From Nepenthes gracilis (taxonomy: Eukaryota > Streptophyta > Magnoliopsida > Caryophyllales > Nepenthaceae), in assembly GCA_033239525.1 (NCBI GenBank), contig BSYO01000035.1, positions 8,034,627-8,098,626 of the forward strand: a stretch of DNA of 64,000 nt. The letters run 5' to 3'. Position 1 is the stretch's first letter; each line of letters opens with the position of its first letter. The notes under the pieces were generated by a model that saw nothing but the letters and a program-made list of their open reading frames with translations, ran no database searches and was not told the origin of the DNA. Below, in pieces: positions 34,894 to 47,361 of this stretch. Both the position numbers and the translations under genes were made by a program.

Positions 34894-35956
34894 CACGTCC
34901 CATCATGAACATATTGGAGGCCGGAGTCTAGACCATCAGTATGGGGGGATATCAAGGTATGCCTGTAATGGGTTGACCCAAAAAGGAGGAACGGCCTAGG
35001 CCCACAAAGGCCCATATACGCTTAGACGATCAATGCCTACCATTGACAGGACAAAAAGCCAAGGAGATCGGCAAAGCTCAAGGACAGGACAGACGATTGG
35101 CTCACGGGGCGGTCAACACTTCTGTTGACCGAAAGTATCACCAGTAGGTCAGTCTAAGAGCGAGCCTCACGTAAGCCAAGCCCAATTTGGCCCACGCTTC
35201 GTCTTCGACCCAAGAACAGTCTTCTTCCCTAATTTTGCGCTCTCCCAGAAGGCAATTTCCATTATAACGGTAATCAGTAAATTCAACGCACGTTCCAGAA
35301 GGAAATCACCAGATTCCTCTTCCTGTCTGCAGTAAACCCTAACAATTACAAAATACAGATGGAAGACAATCAATCCAATGAGCCATTACCACCATTAAGA
35401 CTCCACACTAGGAAAGACAGCGATCCCCGTAGAGCGCGGGAATCAAGCCTTCTTGCCCAAGGAAGGTAGCCCAACACAGTACTATAAAAGGCTATGAAGT
35501 CTTCACTCCAAGGCATGTTCTACTCAGCTCACAAAACACTTTGAAATTCACACACAAGCGCCTTCATTCTTCAACAAGCTCTCCCTTTCTCTCTACTGAA
35601 AAGCTCCCACGCTTTCAGTGAACAACTCTCTCTCTCTTTACCGCTACATTCCTAGAGAACACAGTGCCAAGAGCCAACGCTCCTCACGAGCAGACAAAAG
35701 CCTCTCATGACGAGAGGAAACCCCCATCACAAATACTCCCCACATTTTCATTTGAATTCATTTTCTTTCACCTTCTTGATTTGAAGGCCGATTTCTAATT
35801 TGAACGTCAGAGTGTTTTCGATGGGACAACATCCCGCCAACACCTGACCTCCTGTTTTTAGTTGTGGTGTGCAAAATCTAAACTTGATAAATGGAGCTAG
35901 ACTCAGACGATCCACTTGATCTGAACCTGTTCGAAACCTGGATCAAGAACGCATCA
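34894..35956 (+). repeat. LTR of element Y1 (3' LTR)
   Basis: It is similar to 58507-59438 in the shared start CACGTCCCATCATGAACAT, the middle CTTCTGTTGACC...AGGTCAG, the late block TTTTTAGTTGTGGTGTG and the end ACGCATCA. The start is approximate. It follows the antisense aORF and tandem units, as expected for the 3' LTR of a plus-strand Tat element whose gag-pol is gone. Confidence 0.65.
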
Positions 35957-37809
35957 AGTCCCATTCACATGAAAATTGCGCGAGACATTGAAAAAAATTT
36001 TAGCACAAATTTTGAGGATTAATCTAGTGATTGCTTATGTTTTGTAGAAAAAAATTTGAAAAAAATGAATCCACACACGTGACGGAGAGATAAAGGCATG
36101 AAGATTCAAAAACATTCAAATGACAAATAAAAAATTATGAAGATTAGAAATAACATGATAATCCAAATCACTATTTGTATCACATAAAACTTTATGTGAT
36201 TAAAATCATTCTGCAGATAGTTGATTTACCTTGCCATTTCATAAATAGCAATATAAACAAACATATAAGTTGCATAAATGAATCTATGTTCTTGGGTTTT
36301 AACAATTGGTATACAATATCTCCCGTAGGAGAACCAAAAAATGTAGAAGCATAAATTACACAACTATTTAATCACATAAAATATTTACTTCTAGATACTA
36401 TAAAAATAAGTTACTAATCTTATTCATGAACCATTACCAATATCAACCATAACTAAAGGCGCAAAAAATAAATAACATAAGATATAGTGATAAATAAAAT
36501 TTCAAGAATCAAATAGTTTTTTATTAAAGATTTTTTAAGATTTTAAAATCAATTAAAATAAATCCACTATTAAAAATCAACTTATAGACCATATATTACA
36601 GACGCGTTATGACTTAATGAACTTACACAAGATAAAAGGTCCCTACTCAGATTTGCACTCTAGTAATGGAGCAAAATGGTCAACTAAAGTGATAAATGAA
36701 AATTTTAAGAACTAAATAGTTTTTGAGTTAAAAATTTTTGAATTTCGCAAATCAATTAAAGTGAATCAACTACTAAAAGTCAATTTATAGACCATATATT
36801 ATAGACGTGCTATGTCTTAATTGACTTACTCAAGATAAAAGACAAACCCATACTCGGATTTACTTTCTAGCAATGAAATTGGATATCGAATACTGTAGAA
36901 CATCATTTAAATCTCTTGAAAATTGTCCTGAAAATCAAAAGATCTCGTAACATGCCAAAACTATTCAAAACCTGAATATCGAAATAATTAGTCCATAATC
37001 ATAATCCAAATCTATCCGAAAGCCAAATTACATTATTTAACAAGTTCTAAGGCTTTCGAAAAATGTAGTACTACCATCTAAATAATTGAAATATAAGCTA
37101 ATATCATTCGAAACTATCTGATCAATTAATAAAAAACATTAACTATCATCCGAACACTGTCCACATATAAAATAATACAATAAATATTATTTAAAAATGT
37201 TAAATAGCAATGATCATTATTAAATTATTAATCTAAACCTCTTATATCAGCTCGATCCTTCAATCTTATTCACCTGACAAGAACTCGGGTATCTCATCTA
37301 ACAGGATTACTAAAATAGTAAGAGAGTAAGCCAAATACTTAACAAAAACGCATAATATATCAAAGAATGGGCATATTTTGCATTTAAAATATATCGAAAA
37401 GAAAAAAGAATATGAGTGAATGCAAAGACATAAATTTGTGCAAGAAAAATACACATGATACATTTTTAGATTTCTTATATTATTATTATCGTGGTTCTTC
37501 TTAATTTTTAGCCATAAAAATATGATTAATTTTAATTTTTCTTTAAGGATCAGGGCAAGTAAACCTTACCGGTTAAAGGAGAGGACAATTGAAACCTAGG
37601 TTATATATTTTTTCACATAACCAAAGGCCATATACTCTTATTTAAGACTTGAATCTGGGCAGTCTATATATAATCCTATACACAGGATCAAATGCCATTT
37701 TCTAACCTCGTAGGTGATAGAGTCGGATATCGATATATCATTATAATATATTAAGATATGTCATAATATATAACTCACTGAATCATAACTTTGATCCAAT
37801 ATGCCATAT
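35957..37809. other. AT-rich intergenic DNA with a 202-bp dimer
   Basis: No gene is recognisable. Positions 36486-36888 hold an imperfect tandem dimer, listed separately. The rest is A/T-rich, with ATATTAAGATA-type repeats near 37740-37820 just before the next element. Confidence 0.55.
36486..36888. repeat. Imperfect 202-bp tandem dimer
   Basis: AGTGATAAAT occurs at 36486 and 36688, and the copies stay alignable through ATAGACCATATATTA(C/T)AGACG and ACTCAAGATAAAAG-like blocks to CTAGYAATGRA. Roughly 75-80% of bases agree by eye. Such AT-rich units of about 200 bp could be a satellite seed or an old local duplication. Confidence 0.75.
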
Positions 37810-39860
37810 ATTAAGATAGGTGTCGAGTCCCTTGCTCATGAAATATCTCGCTAAAGCGATAAGTATTGCCCAAAAGTTTGACAAGGTCGGGATAGTATAC
37901 TTTTCGAGGGCAGACAACTGCAAGGCTGACCAGCTCGCGAGGACAGTCATGGCCGTGAGCCCAGAGCAGTATTCAAGAGACATACAGGAGGTCCTGACTT
38001 CTCCAAGTATAGAATAACCCTAAAAGCTATAAGTCTCCAAGAACAAAAACTGGATGTTGTCTGGAGGTATATTTACAGATGGTTCCTTGCCAGAGAATCC
38101 AAACGACGCTAAACACATAAAGAAGATAGCTAGCTAGTACACCATCACAGATAAAAGTTATACAGCCGAGGGTAAACCACCCTGTACTTACATGCCTCAC
38201 ACTAGAGGAAGCAGACTACGTGTTAAGTAAGGTACACCTCGACATCTGTGGGTCATAGGTTGGCGCTAAGAACCTTACCTTCAAGATAATGTGCCAGGGA
38301 TACTATTGACCCACGATGAAGAGAGATGCCATAAACTTTGTGAAGAAGTGTGAAAACTGCCAGATTCGTGGCAACATGCCCCATCAGCCGCCCACAGAGC
38401 TGAGGATCCTTTAAGCCCCTTGGCCATTTGTGTAATTGAGACTCAACATACGCGGCCCTTTTCCCATCACGTCAAAGAAAAGGAAGTTCATCATAGTGAG
38501 TATCGATTATTTCACAAAGTAGGGTCGAAGTCTCCCCACTAGCTCAAATTTTTGAGCAAAATGCCATGGAGTTTGTTCGGTAGAACATTGTCTGCAAGTT
38601 CGAGATTCCTGAGGTCATCATAATCGACAAAGGAACTGAATTCACCGGCAAGCACTTCGCCAAATATTTCACAAGTATGGGCATCCGGTTGGTCCACACC
38701 TCGGTAGCCTATCTACAAGCAAATGGGCAGATGGAAGTCACCAATCGAACCCTACTTCACAGACTAAAGACCAAAGTGGAAGACACTGGGGGCTCTTGGG
38801 TTGACGAGCTACCTTCCATTTTATTATTATATGGGACGATATTGAAGGAGCCAACGTGTGAGACACCCTTCAAACTACGCTATAAAATCGAGGCCGTCAT
38901 CCTAATCGAGATCGGACTTCCCAATCTCTGGGTTGTGAGTTTTGATCCACTCAATAACCCCCAGCAATTCGGAGAGCATCTCAACCTGCTCGAAGAAGTA
39001 TAGAACGTGGCCAAGATGTGCAAGACTGCCTATTAAGAGCAGATCACTCGATACTACAACAAAAAAAAATAAAGGCTCGCCAATTCGAGGTGGGGGATTT
39101 GATTTTACGGAGTATAGAGGTCACGAGTAAGAATACTAACAAGAACAAGCCTTCCCTGAATTGAGAAGGCCCATTCCTCATCTTGTCCATCCTGTAGAAT
39201 AGGGCATATAAGCTTTGAGCACAAAACGACAAATTGGTTCCAAGCACAAAGAATGCCGCCCACCCAAAAATGTATTACAAGTAATATCTTACTGGACCTA
39301 GGTAAGTCCGGCATATATTACAAAGCATGCTTGTAAGAATGTATCACGTTTAATAAAATGATCTGTTTGCTTGTTTATTGATTATTGTTAATTTTTATTA
39401 CTTGTTTGTCCATCCATATGAATGCTTATCTGACGTTGTACAAATTCAAGCGACCTAGGCTACCCTAAGTTGGACGTATTCTCATTTGCCCGTTACTAAA
39501 TCTCGGTTTTGCACTTGAATACCCCATACCGGTTGAATTCGAACCTTATTCCCGCACCAAGCGGCCCATTCACAGTTGAATTCGAACCTTGATCCAGTAC
39601 CAAGTGGGCCATACGCAGTCGGATTTGAACCTCAATCTAACATTGAGCAGTCCATACACAGTCAGATTTCAAAACCTTAGGGGGCTTTTTGGCATGCGTG
39701 TGACGACTCCTCCAGCAAGGGCAAGCACCATCAATCGATGATGGTTGATGAGTTAGGACCCGACGCATGAAAATGGCGTCCCACAGGGAGACAATCTCAA
39801 GTGATTACAGGCGGACGATGGCCCTAACTCTGCGAAAGCACGACCACGATAACAATGACG
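37810..39860 (+). pseudogene. Tat-type Gypsy remnant (element Y3): end of extra RNase H, integrase
   Basis: In order: YFSRADNCKADQLARTVMAV (C-terminal end of the extra RNase H, 37880-37960); HLDICGS and KCENCQIRGNMPHQPP (integrase zinc-binding CxxC part, 38235-38395); IVSIDYFTK (38490); and HTSVAYLQANGQMEVTNRTL, HRLKTKVEDTGGSW, DELPSILL (38690-38830). The 3' part matches the DNA downstream of the integrase in element Y2 (e.g. GCTTTTTGGCATGCGTG at 39685 and 55210). Many stops make it dead, and both ends are truncated. Confidence 0.82.
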
Positions 39861-40001
39861 CTTAGCCAGCAAACAATAGAACACAAATATTGTTCAAAAG
39901 TATAGAAAATTAGGACAAGTATTAGAAAAATTCTCTCTTATTTATTACAGAGTTGGACTATACAAGCGTGTCTGTGCTCTACACACATACACACACCCAC
40001 C

Positions 40002-40029
40002 TATATATATATATATATATATATATATA
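40002..40029. repeat. (TA)n microsatellite
   Basis: Fourteen TA units preceded by an (AC)n-like stretch (39980-40000). Confidence 0.95.
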
Positions 40030-40149
40030 AGAGGGAAAAGAAGAAGGCAACCCTAAGGCTGGGGGCTCCCGTGATGGAACCTCATTTTTTTTTTTGCTCC
40101 GTTGGAGACCATCCAAAACTAACGCCCAAGATTTCAGATTGTTAGGCAA

Positions 40150-42122
40150 CTCAGTCCAGACTGGTTATGCCATCCAAGGTAAAAGAAGCATAATTAATAT
40201 AATCACAAGACCACCAAATGCTATATAACAACAATGGCTCCAACTGTTTAACATTCCATTTTATTGAATCAAAATTCGTACAGAGATGCCGTTCTAAAAC
40301 CTGATTACAACCAAAAGATAATGGCAGAAGCAGATGTATTACAAAAGGTACAAAAGGGGAAGCATCGATATTCTCATACATGCTATTCAATAATAATTTC
40401 ATTTAAGATTAGCGAAATCTTTCAGAAAGAATCTTCAACTGGCTCTTCGGATCCAAGATCCCTTCTTACTAGGCTGGGTCTAGTTTTGCTCGTTCGGCCT
40501 TAATTCTACAGTCTCATCTGAAAAATTGTAAAAGAATGAGACGAATCCCAGCAATGTACTAAAAACATGCAATGAAACAATGTCATGTAAATTATTAAGA
40601 TTCGTGATCAAAGCCAATTTTCGAAGTACGTAATATGGCAGCTCAGTGTGGGTTTTCAAGCATATAGTTTACTGTTGCGTATAAATTTTTGGAGTTTAAA
40701 GTTTTAGTGTCAAAATCTGAAGTTCTCAAATTCATATCATTTTTTTTACTGGTCTTCATTATCGAAAGGAACCTAGGCTGGTAGACCCTACCAACCAAGG
40801 GGGAGAGTAATTGGGAACAGATTGCGTTCACTCCACACAATCAAAAGCATCTATTCAAAACTCATATTCGTATCCTTTCCATAAGATAGATTGTGTTCTA
40901 TTTACTCCACACAATCAAAGGCGTCTATTCGATATTCAATTTCTACCCTTTCATTACGTCCCGAGGAGGAGCAGACCACGTATCACTCCATAGACGGAGC
41001 GGACCACGTATCACTCCAAAGACGGAGCGATTTTAGATTACCACTGTAACGTTCTAAGGTATACCGGAGAACCTTATCTGACTGTGTGACAGTGCTAGGT
41101 CCGATCTTATTCGTTCATAATTTATCGTGTTTTAAAGCCGATTCACAATTTATATACTCTATTTTCCGGACAGATACAAAGGGCTTTCTTATTTTGATAT
41201 CATATCTCAAGGCCGATTCATAATTTATATGCTCCATTTTTCGGATAGATACAAAGGGCCTTCTTGTTTTGTTATTCCAGTTTCATGCCAAGTTTTCATG
41301 CAAGGCAAATCTGAACATGATTTGAACAGAAAGCACGGGTTAAACATGAAATCCAATTCAGAATTTTATTCATGCAAAGCAATCCGACCATACATTAACT
41401 TAAAACATGAAATCAATATTACGAATAAAATCCATATTATTCATGCATTCCTAGCAGCTAACATACAGAGATATTTAAAGCAAAAATTATAGAAAACAAG
41501 TCTGAAGTATTCTTGCATTAAAACGTCCTAAAAGCCTTAACTTAAAATCGAAAGGTACACTTGCCTGATTTCCAAACTGTCCACTCCAACTGACCTAAGG
41601 CTCCCTCTTCCTCTTCGCCTCTTACTTTTTCTTTCTTTTACAGAGTTTCCTTGCTCTTTTTTTTTTCAGACTAAGAGTTCAGTATATATAGAGGAGGGGT
41701 TAGATGAGAGTAAGTGGGGTAAGTTACCTACTTGATACTTTCTGTTAGAAATCAGATTAAGACTTAACACATTAATTAGATGAAGTAGTTGGATACCCAG
41801 CTAAATAACAAAGTTGGCTTCAATCATCTTTAGTTTACGGTACAATATAATTTATTACCAACATTCTTAAACCGGTCAATAACTCCCAATAATTTACTGA
41901 CCATTTCCTTTTAAAAGCCAACATTTTCTTATTTCTCACCACGGTCAACATTTCTTCTTACTCAAACCAATCATATTCACAAGCTCAAGGATACAGAAGC
42001 CAACATTTCCTTACCACTCAAAATCGCCAACATTTACATCACCATCCCTCCGGAATCACAAAACCATAAACATCATCGGTCTCAAAGAGCGCTAAAAGTC
42101 GGTTTTGTGACATCACGATTGA
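40150..42122 (-). repeat. Long LTR-like non-coding block X2, minus strand
   Basis: No coding potential. Several short blocks are shared, in the same order, with the block at 44040-46721: AATGGCTCCAA (about 40230 and 44053), AGAGATGCCGT (40283 and 44096), CTCATCTGAAAAA (40514 and 44348), and GGCTGGTAGACCCTACCAACCAA against GGCTAGTAGATCGTACTAACCAA (40772 and 44672). On the minus strand a TATA box at 41683-41691 is followed by a purine-rich leader, AGGCAAGTG (41558-41566) and TTTTTCAG (40518-40525). This is the layout of a long LTR with promoter and intron. The high end may be TGTCACAAAACC at 42122; the low end is not certain. Confidence 0.5.
41683..41691 (-). promoter_or_regulatory. TATA box candidate in LTR-like block X2
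   Basis: On the minus strand TATATATAC sits after a CCCCTCCTC pyrimidine tract. It is followed by a purine-rich, A-tract leader and then a splice-donor-like AGGCAAGTG about 120 nt downstream. The arrangement fits an LTR promoter, but transcription is not shown. Confidence 0.45.
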
Positions 42123-44039
42123 GAAATTTCATCTCCCAACTCACTCGGTCTTTCAAGTAACACTAAATCACTCGATTTTTTTCGCATGCACCATCACTGG
42201 TTTTTTTTTCAAACCTTTCTCAAATCCTCCGGTCTTTCAATTTCCTAAATTCCAAGATCGATTTTTACAACCATTCTCAATCCAACACTAAATCGGGTTT
42301 TACTATCTATAACTTAGATCCTAGTTTCCAAAATCTCTTCAAAAAGGCATTCACCCTCCAAGATTCATCCGTGAATTTCAAACCTTGCCATATTTCCTTC
42401 CGCCTTTCAAGTAACACTAGATCGCTTTTTGACATTTCTTGCCAAGCCTAGATCCTCCCAATTACACAATCCCAACCACAATCCCAACATGGGTTCGGGA
42501 TTCTCAAAACAACATCATGTCAAATACTAAAAAGGTAGGGTCAAAGAGAAGCTCTCCAAAGAGATGCTTAAGTGCATGTCGGCGACATTAACAGCCTAGG
42601 TTCATATCATAGGATCCGATATAAACATTCTCGCCCTTCTCACCGCCTACAAAGCGTCCGTGACTAAAGGCATCCTTAGGTCTCGAAATCTCAAGACTAT
42701 CCACAATTGAGAGGTAGCAGCATCCAGGCCCGCATCTCCTTCAAGAGTCTCATCGACGCGAAATCAATTAAAGAAACTTCCATAATTGGATATGGCAGGA
42801 CCATATCTCTTAATCCTTGAGACCCAAGATCTTTGTGAAAAAACGTCAACCACCCGAGATTAACTCCATTTCCTGAAATAAAACCCTAGGAACTTATCCG
42901 GATGGACAATCTACCACGCAACACCATGTCACCATAAATGAAGACATGGGGTCACCATATAACATTATGATATCTTCAACCTCAAAATCCTCAATTATTT
43001 AAATCTCAATCTTGAAAAGGATCTAGATTGTTAAGAAGTCTTTAATAGACACTTCATGAATTTTCCAACCTCAAAGAGCTTCAATTGCTCGATCTTAACT
43101 CCTCCCGATTCATCACGATGCTCTAAGGTAAGTGTTCTTCATTAAACTCTAACTAAAACATAAACAATAACCCAATATTTTTCAAATTAAGAATCGATGA
43201 AACTTAGACCTCGAACCAAGACTAATTAACTTAGGCCTGGGATAAAGCTATTCTTTCTTTCCGCCTAAGGATGTCTTCAACACCGAAAAATTCAAACACT
43301 AAGGTGTCAATTCGACAACCATTCTTTCTCTCGACCAAAAAGTAGGCCAATTCCAATACTAGTAGTCCCCATAAAATGTAACAAAACGCTACTATTATAA
43401 TTTTCTTTAATTATTTTAATAAGAAATTCGGATGGTAGAAAGCCACTCCTAGAACACAAGCTAGAACACGGTGGCGTGAAGGCTAGCCATCCCAATTCTT
43501 TCATTAACTAAACAATACCTCAATCGGATAACTTAGCGCCCATCTCTGCCCTAACCAGTCGGATATCTCTTCGGGAATAATAACTCCTAACTCTCGGGTT
43601 CTCCCAATATCCTGAGTAACCAAAACTCCCTTTGATTGACTAACTCGGTCCTCATCGATGCCTTCATTTTGTCAATCGATCAATCTTAATCAAACCTAAG
43701 CTAGTGGCCAATCTTTGGCATCCAATTCAGATTATAAAAACCTAGGCATCTCTCTTATTTCGATTTACACTAACACTCATGATTCGGAGCGGATTATTCT
43801 CCATTGAATAATCTCCGTCGATGTCTAAACACACCCTAGAGTCCATAATTAACCTATAGACTCTCTACGAGAACGGAGAAAATCCAGGGTAGAGTTTCCT
43901 CCGAATCGGACCGGGAATCGGCAACTAACTACGGACGAAAAACCGAAATACAACTTCGCTTAAATATCATTCTATCCAAGCACACATCTAATCAAAAGGC
44001 TTAACTCAAAGCCTACAACACCCCACACAGGATCACACA
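42123..44039. other. Unassigned LTR-like DNA between blocks X2 and X3
   Basis: No protein-like frame. On the plus strand TGTGACATCACG (from about 42112) could be an LTR start. CTAAGGTAAGTGTTC near 43125-43140 resembles the leader/donor region of the other LTR-like blocks, which would make this a plus-strand relative cut off by X3. The evidence is thin. Confidence 0.3.
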
Positions 44040-46721
44040 TCGGCCATATCATCAATGGCTCCAATACAGTACTCCATCTACTATACTGGATCTAGAGAGA
44101 TGCCGTCTAAATGAAACAAAACTCCTAACATCAATACAGACACGGAAGCATACTAAATCATCATAAATGCGGAAACATAACAAAACCATAAAACAATAAC
44201 AATAATGAGCCACGCCCAACTCTAAGTGGCTGCTCAAAATCCGATCCAACTCTGAGTCCAAAGCTTTCGCGCACCCGCCGTCCAGCCAATCTCATCAAGC
44301 AAGTCTCTCTCTCCTTGCTCTATCTATCCGACGTCAGCTAAGTGTTCTCATCTGAAAAAGAGACAACAACAGCAAGAGTGAGCCAACAGCTCAGCAAATG
44401 TAATCATAAACACCCCTCCAAGACATGTACAAGAATTAAAACCGGATGGAATACACACACTCTCCACAATCAAGGAACAGGTTAGGGAATAGAAAGCAAC
44501 TGGAATCACTCGATCCCTACCATTCTCACGATTACACTGATTGGTCATCATTTGGATTCACAAGATTCTCACGGTTCTCATTACAGTTTCACGGTTCTGT
44601 CCCGAATCACTTGATTCACGGGTTCATCGATTGGACATTATTTATTTTTATTATTATATCATCTTTGCGGACCCCGGCTAGTAGATCGTACTAACCAACG
44701 ATGCGAGAGAACGATGACAGGAATGTGTTCGCTACACATTCTAAAGCCACGGCTACTACTTTCGGTCGGTAGCACACGACCCTCGGTTGCATCCATGCAA
44801 CAATCATCTCCCGACGACTACATCTCAATATGTAGCGTCGACACACCCCACACCCCCGGGGTCCAGTGGCAATCCTCGTTCTTCCACAGTAGTTTCTAAA
44901 GCTTACCCACAGAGACATCACCCGCTCACGGTACAATAGCGGCCGGAATACGTGGCCAAGTATCCCTCGGGTTCCCACCACGATGGACATGGTACACTAA
45001 AGAATACTACCCATATGACTCAGGGTCCTAGTTTCAGGGTTAGGTTCGACACTTGGAGAGGGAAATCCACATTTGCCATACAATCATATCTCGGGAAACC
45101 TCATTCCCATCACAATCATCTCCAACCGGGAGATTACATCATCAAACACGTCTCCATCTAGGAGATCATATCATCTCAAGCACAATGTGGACTCCCTTCC
45201 GTCCTCGTCACGGATCTCAATATCCAATGGGACTCAATTCCCTTAATCCAAGTCATCACAAGTTCGCTTCCACTTTCTACGGGATCCAGTTCCCTTAGTC
45301 ACCATAATGAACTCAAGTTCCCAAAAAGAGATCGATTCTTACTTCCGATGATCACATATCACTTTGGAACCTCCGAGACACATTCCTTTGCCTCCAGTAC
45401 AAGGATTCACATTCGGGGCTTACATTTACGTTTAATCATTTAAACGTTCTTTCATTACAATTAGGATCACATTTCACTTTGCATTTCTTGTCTCGTTTTG
45501 GGCGATCATTATCGGATTTCTCTTTGAACACCCGGACGCCGTACATGGTTCAATACTTGGAAATCGTACGTCCGGTGGATTCGTTCGTACTCTTTGTACA
45601 CGATATTTCACGTTGGGGTTCGATTTAACTTATCACGAGGGTGGAAGTACACAACTTCCCATTTATTTCTGGATTATCGACAATAGGACACTATCAAGGC
45701 TCCCGGATGCCACGAACGGGTCAAATCTTGCGAGATTCGGCATCCGGTCGATGTATACATACAATTGGGATACGGGTATTCATATTCTAGGGTTCTTTCA
45801 ACATTTCCCGAAGGCGACAACGCGTAAAGTCCACCTTCGGTCTCAGGTGAACAGTGACAGCGCCCCTTTAATGGGCTCGGACGCGAATGGTGATTCACGG
45901 GTTCATCGATTGGTCCAAACGCCGGCTAGTAGCGAGATCGGACCCGCGGTCGATATATATGCATCATTGGGACGTGGGGATTCCAATTTTGGGGTCAATT
46001 TCATGATACGAGGTCGGGAAACGGGAAATCCCCAAAATCCCGTGGGTTAGGGTTTCGGTAAAACCCACCCGGGCGAATCGGACACGAATTGGACAACTAA
46101 CTACATTTTCATGGACCTCAAGGCATGGGTTTTCAATGTCCTAACATTTTCCGTGGGTATCGACACAAAATACCCAACGAAAATACACAAAACATCGAAA
46201 GAGAACGAGAAGTGGGTATGAGAACACTTGCCTCGACGCGTGCTTTCACCTTTATACCTGGTTTTCGGCGCGAATCGGACTCCCGGGCTGGATCTCCTTC
46301 CTTCTCTCTCTAGTCGCGCCCCTCTCTCTCCTCAAAACCCTCGGCCCGATCGAAAATGAGGGAGAACGGTTCGCATTTGGCGCAAATATATCTGCGCCCC
46401 GGCCGAGAATCGGCTCGGCGGCGGCCATTCGGCTGCGAGTCAGCGGCCATCGAGCCACATTTTCATGGCGAGGCATGGGCGCCCTTGGCCGGGTGGCGAG
46501 TGGCCAGATTTCGAGTCGCGATTCTCTCTTTCACGCTCGAGCCTCGGCTCGAGCGCCAGCGGCAGCCGCAAGCCTTCGCCGGCAGTCTCAAGCGGCCGGA
46601 CCAAAATAATTTCCCGATTTTTCTTCCGATACCAAACCTTAATCATCCCATAAGATTAGTATTGATCATTAACATACTAATCACCTCTTAATTGTCGGGT
46701 TCACAAATCCGAAACCTCACA
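44040..46721 (-). repeat. Long LTR-like non-coding block X3, minus strand
   Basis: The minus strand starts TGTGAGGTTTCGG at 46721 and passes a GC-rich leader (46300-46600). It then has GTATAAAGG (46252-46260) followed by AGGCAAGTG (46225-46233), and TTTTTCAG at 44352-44359. It shares ordered blocks with X2. Its high end abuts a broken LTR of element Y2 (46722 onward), so X3 probably inserted into that LTR. The low boundary is approximate and no target-site duplication could be confirmed. Confidence 0.5.
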
Positions 46722-47098
46722 CAAACGATACTTCCAAGAGCTCTCAAAAGGCCACTCTCCGCCCGTGGAACCTTTAAAGAACTCCTTCACAATTCTAGCC
46801 CAGTCAATATCGAAGTCAATCCACACCGAGCGCAACCTTCAAGTCAAACTCAAAAATCAACTTTCTTGCATCATCGCTCATATCCCTTTATCACTACATC
46901 TTTCATCTTATGAGGAAGATTATTAACTTAAGCACTGGATGATAAATTGGGGAGTGAGTTTCACTAATCCTTTGACCTTTTATTTTTAAGTTGTGTGTAT
47001 GATCCAAGCTATGAAGTGCGAAGATCGGACTTGCTTTAGTTTGACTTAAGACCAAATAGCACCCTAATCCATCAGCAACCCAGATCTAAGATGCATCA
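46722..47098 (+). repeat. Right part of the 5' LTR of element Y2
   Basis: Aligns with 59062-59438: TCCAAGAGCTCT, AACTCCTTC.CAATTCT, TCAATATCGAAG, TCATCTTRTGAGGAA, TTTTTRAGTTG and ending GATGCATCA. By eye about one in five bases differs. The left 550 bp or so of the LTR is missing, replaced by block X3. Confidence 0.8.
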
Positions 47099-47120
47099 TT
47101 GGCATCACCTTGTGGAAAGG
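47099..47120 (+). other. Primer-binding region of element Y2
   Basis: TTGGCATCACCTTGTGGAAA follows the LTR end directly. It resembles the corresponding site in element A (TTGGCACCATCTGTGGGAA), which confirms that the fragment before it is a 5' LTR. Confidence 0.6.
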
Positions 47121-47240
47121 CGAACAAAAGCCTAACCACCGTCCACATCGAAGCAACTTTGGTCAACACCAGAGCCCATACCACTGCTCCTGCCAAGACA
47201 TCATCCCCCATGGTGACAACACATTAGCAGATAGCCATGC

Positions 47241-47255
47241 GAAGGAGCGACCAAC
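47241..47255. repeat. Target-site duplication of the LINE-like insert (tail side)
   Basis: GAAGGAGCGACCAAC lies directly outside the poly(T) that marks the 3' tail of the minus-strand insert. It matches 49461-49475 (GAAGGAACGACCAAC) with one difference. Confidence 0.85.
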
Positions 47256-47315
47256 TTTTTTTTTTCGGTAAGTAATTAATATGCATTAAAAAGAAAAGAA
47301 GAGAAATTACAATAC

Positions 47316-47361
47316 CTATGTTCTAATCCAAGTGTTTTGCCAACTTGGAGGTAGAACATAG
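47316..47361 (-). other. 3'-terminal hairpin of LINE2
   Basis: On the plus strand the arms CTATGTTCTAATCCAAGT and ACTTGGAGGTAGAACATAG pair with one bulge around GTTTTGCCA. The core stem (GTTCTA..TCCAAGT) and GCAAAAC loop, read on the element strand, are shared with 17778-17816. Confidence 0.8.
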
